From contig CAMCEP010000132.1 in NCBI GenBank assembly GCA_945873675.1, positions 1-7,534 of the forward strand: a stretch of 7,534 bases of DNA, in the 5' to 3' direction. Shown here piece after piece: positions 6,803-7,534 of the stretch; within the stretch, counting starts at the first letter, position 1; each line of letters opens with the position of its first letter. Source of the stretch: Asaia bogorensis (GTDB lineage: Bacteria; Pseudomonadota; Alphaproteobacteria; Acetobacterales; Acetobacteraceae). The position numbers and the translations under genes are program-made. The notes under the pieces were generated by a model. It made no database searches. It was not told the origin of the DNA and saw only the letters and a program-made list of their open reading frames with translations.

Positions 6803-6853
6803 GCTCTGGTCTTGGGGGCGATGGCCGCCTATGAATCAGCGTCACGCGCATAA

Positions 6854-6863
6854 CCTTGCAAGG
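6854..6863. promoter_or_regulatory. 10-base perfect palindrome in the divergent gap (possible operator)
   Basis: CCTTGCAAGG is self-complementary and lies 9 bases before the lyase ATG, in the 126-base region between divergent genes. It could be a half of a regulator site, or could merely carry the lyase ribosome binding site (AAGG at 6860-6863). A 10-base palindrome can occur by chance. Confidence 0.25.
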
Positions 6864-6872
6864 CAGAGACAA

Positions 6873-7534
6873 ATGAACGCACCTGGCCCCAATCGCAGTT
6901 TTCTTTTTGCCCCGGGTGACCATCCCCGCCGGGCCGAGAAAGTGCTTCAGGTGGGCGCCGATGCCGCCATTCTGGATTTGGAAGACGCGGTCGCCATTGC
7001 CGCCAAGCCGGCAGCGCGCGGGGCGGTGCGGGCGGCGTTGGAAAGGCCACGCCAATGCCGCGCCTATGTGCGCGTCAATGCCTTTGATACGCCATTCTGC
7101 TTTGGTGACCTGCATGCCGTGATTGGCGGCACCTTGGATGGTATTGTCCTGCCCAAGCTGGAAGATGCCGGCCAATTGCTGGCGGTGGATTGGATGATCG
7201 GCAATCTGGAAGCCGAACGCGGCCTGCCCGCCGGCGGTATTGACCTGATGCCTATTGTTGAAACCGCGCGTGGCTTGGTGGCGCTCCGCGATCTGGCGCG
7301 CGCTGCGGCGGCTTTGCCTTCCGGGCGCGTCCGCCGCCTTGCCTTTGGTGCGGGGGATTACACCACCGATCTTGGCATTACCTGGACCTTACATGAGGAT
7401 GAATTGACGCCGGCGCGAAGCGAATGCGTTCTTGCCTCCCGCGCGGCGGGGCTTGAACCGCCGATTGATACGGTCTTCATCGAATTGCGCGAAACTGCGG
7501 CCTTTGAGGCATCTTGCGCGCGCGGTGCGGTGCT
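6873..7534 (+). CDS. HpcH/HpaI (CitE-like) acyl-CoA lyase, 3' partial
   Basis: An ATG at 6873 opens a frame of 220 codons with no stop, running off the right edge. The N-terminal NRSFLFAPGDHPRRAEK (7-23) and GADAAILDLEDAV (28-40) are hallmarks of CitE-like TIM-barrel lyases. RVNA (67-70) carries the substrate-contacting Arg, VLPKLE (92-97) is a barrel strand, and E130 in PIVETARG plus D162 in FGAGDYTTDLG are the expected magnesium ligands. About 60-80 residues should be missing relative to usual family length. Such enzymes cleave malyl-, citramalyl- or 3-hydroxy-3-methylglutaryl-CoA type thioesters to acetyl-CoA and an oxo acid. Beside a class III CoA-transferase and MaoC hydratase, citramalyl-CoA lyase (Ccl) is the best guess. 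It is transcribed divergently from those genes across a 126-base gap. The ribosome binding site is weak (AAGG about 9 bases upstream). Confidence 0.9.
   Translation, partial: MNAPGPNRSFLFAPGDHPRRAEKVLQVGADAAILDLEDAVAIAAKPAARGAVRAALERPRQCRAYVRVNAFDTPFCFGDLHAVIGGTLDGIVLPKLEDAGQLLAVDWMIGNLEAERGLPAGGIDLMPIVETARGLVALRDLARAAAALPSGRVRRLAFGAGDYTTDLGITWTLHEDELTPARSECVLASRAAGLEPPIDTVFIELRETAAFEASCARGAV

Noticed and set aside
6747..7175. In-frame upstream extension of the MmgE/PrpD gene (an open frame of 618 codons in total)
   Set aside because: It overlaps the well-supported divergent lyase, contains no family-like sequence, and a perfect AAGGAGG with tandem ATG at 6746 marks the true start.

Overview
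The window looks like chromosome of a GC-rich proteobacterium, most likely an alphaproteobacterium. Acetobacteraceae or a related Rhodospirillales lineage is a guess from protein style, codon use and the presence of a Bug/TctC solute receptor. No rRNA, tRNA, CRISPR array, insertion sequence or phage gene was seen. Coding density is very high, and the only non-coding stretch above 100 bases is the divergent gap at 6747-6872.

Layout. (1) Positions 1-1432, plus strand: a sulfite dehydrogenase pair. A molybdopterin sulfite oxidase-type catalytic subunit (5' end outside the window) is followed after 7 bases by a small secreted mono-haem cytochrome c, the arrangement of SorA-SorB. (2) Positions 1444-6746, minus strand: a compact five-gene operon. 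In transcription order it encodes an MmgE/PrpD-family protein, a MaoC-type hydratase, an acyl-CoA dehydrogenase, a class III (CaiB/BaiF) CoA-transferase, and a Bug/TctC periplasmic solute-binding protein. The last three junctions are overlapping stop/start codons (ATGA, TGATG, ATGA). The first junction has a 41-base gap with a weak hairpin plus T-run and a strong ribosome binding site. (3) Positions 6873-7534, plus strand, divergent: the N-terminal 220 residues of a HpcH/HpaI (CitE-like) acyl-CoA lyase that runs off the right edge.

How the genes may work together. CoA-transferase, MaoC hydratase and CitE-like lyase are the three steps of itaconate degradation (itaconate to itaconyl-CoA to citramalyl-CoA to acetyl-CoA plus pyruvate). 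As I recall it, the Pseudomonas aeruginosa itaconate locus also carries an acyl-CoA dehydrogenase and an MmgE/PrpD protein, the two extra enzymes seen here. The best reading is therefore a catabolic locus for itaconate or a related branched C5/C6 dicarboxylate, with the Bug protein as likely uptake receptor. The exact substrate is inference. The sulfite dehydrogenase pair is convergent with this operon and probably functionally unrelated.
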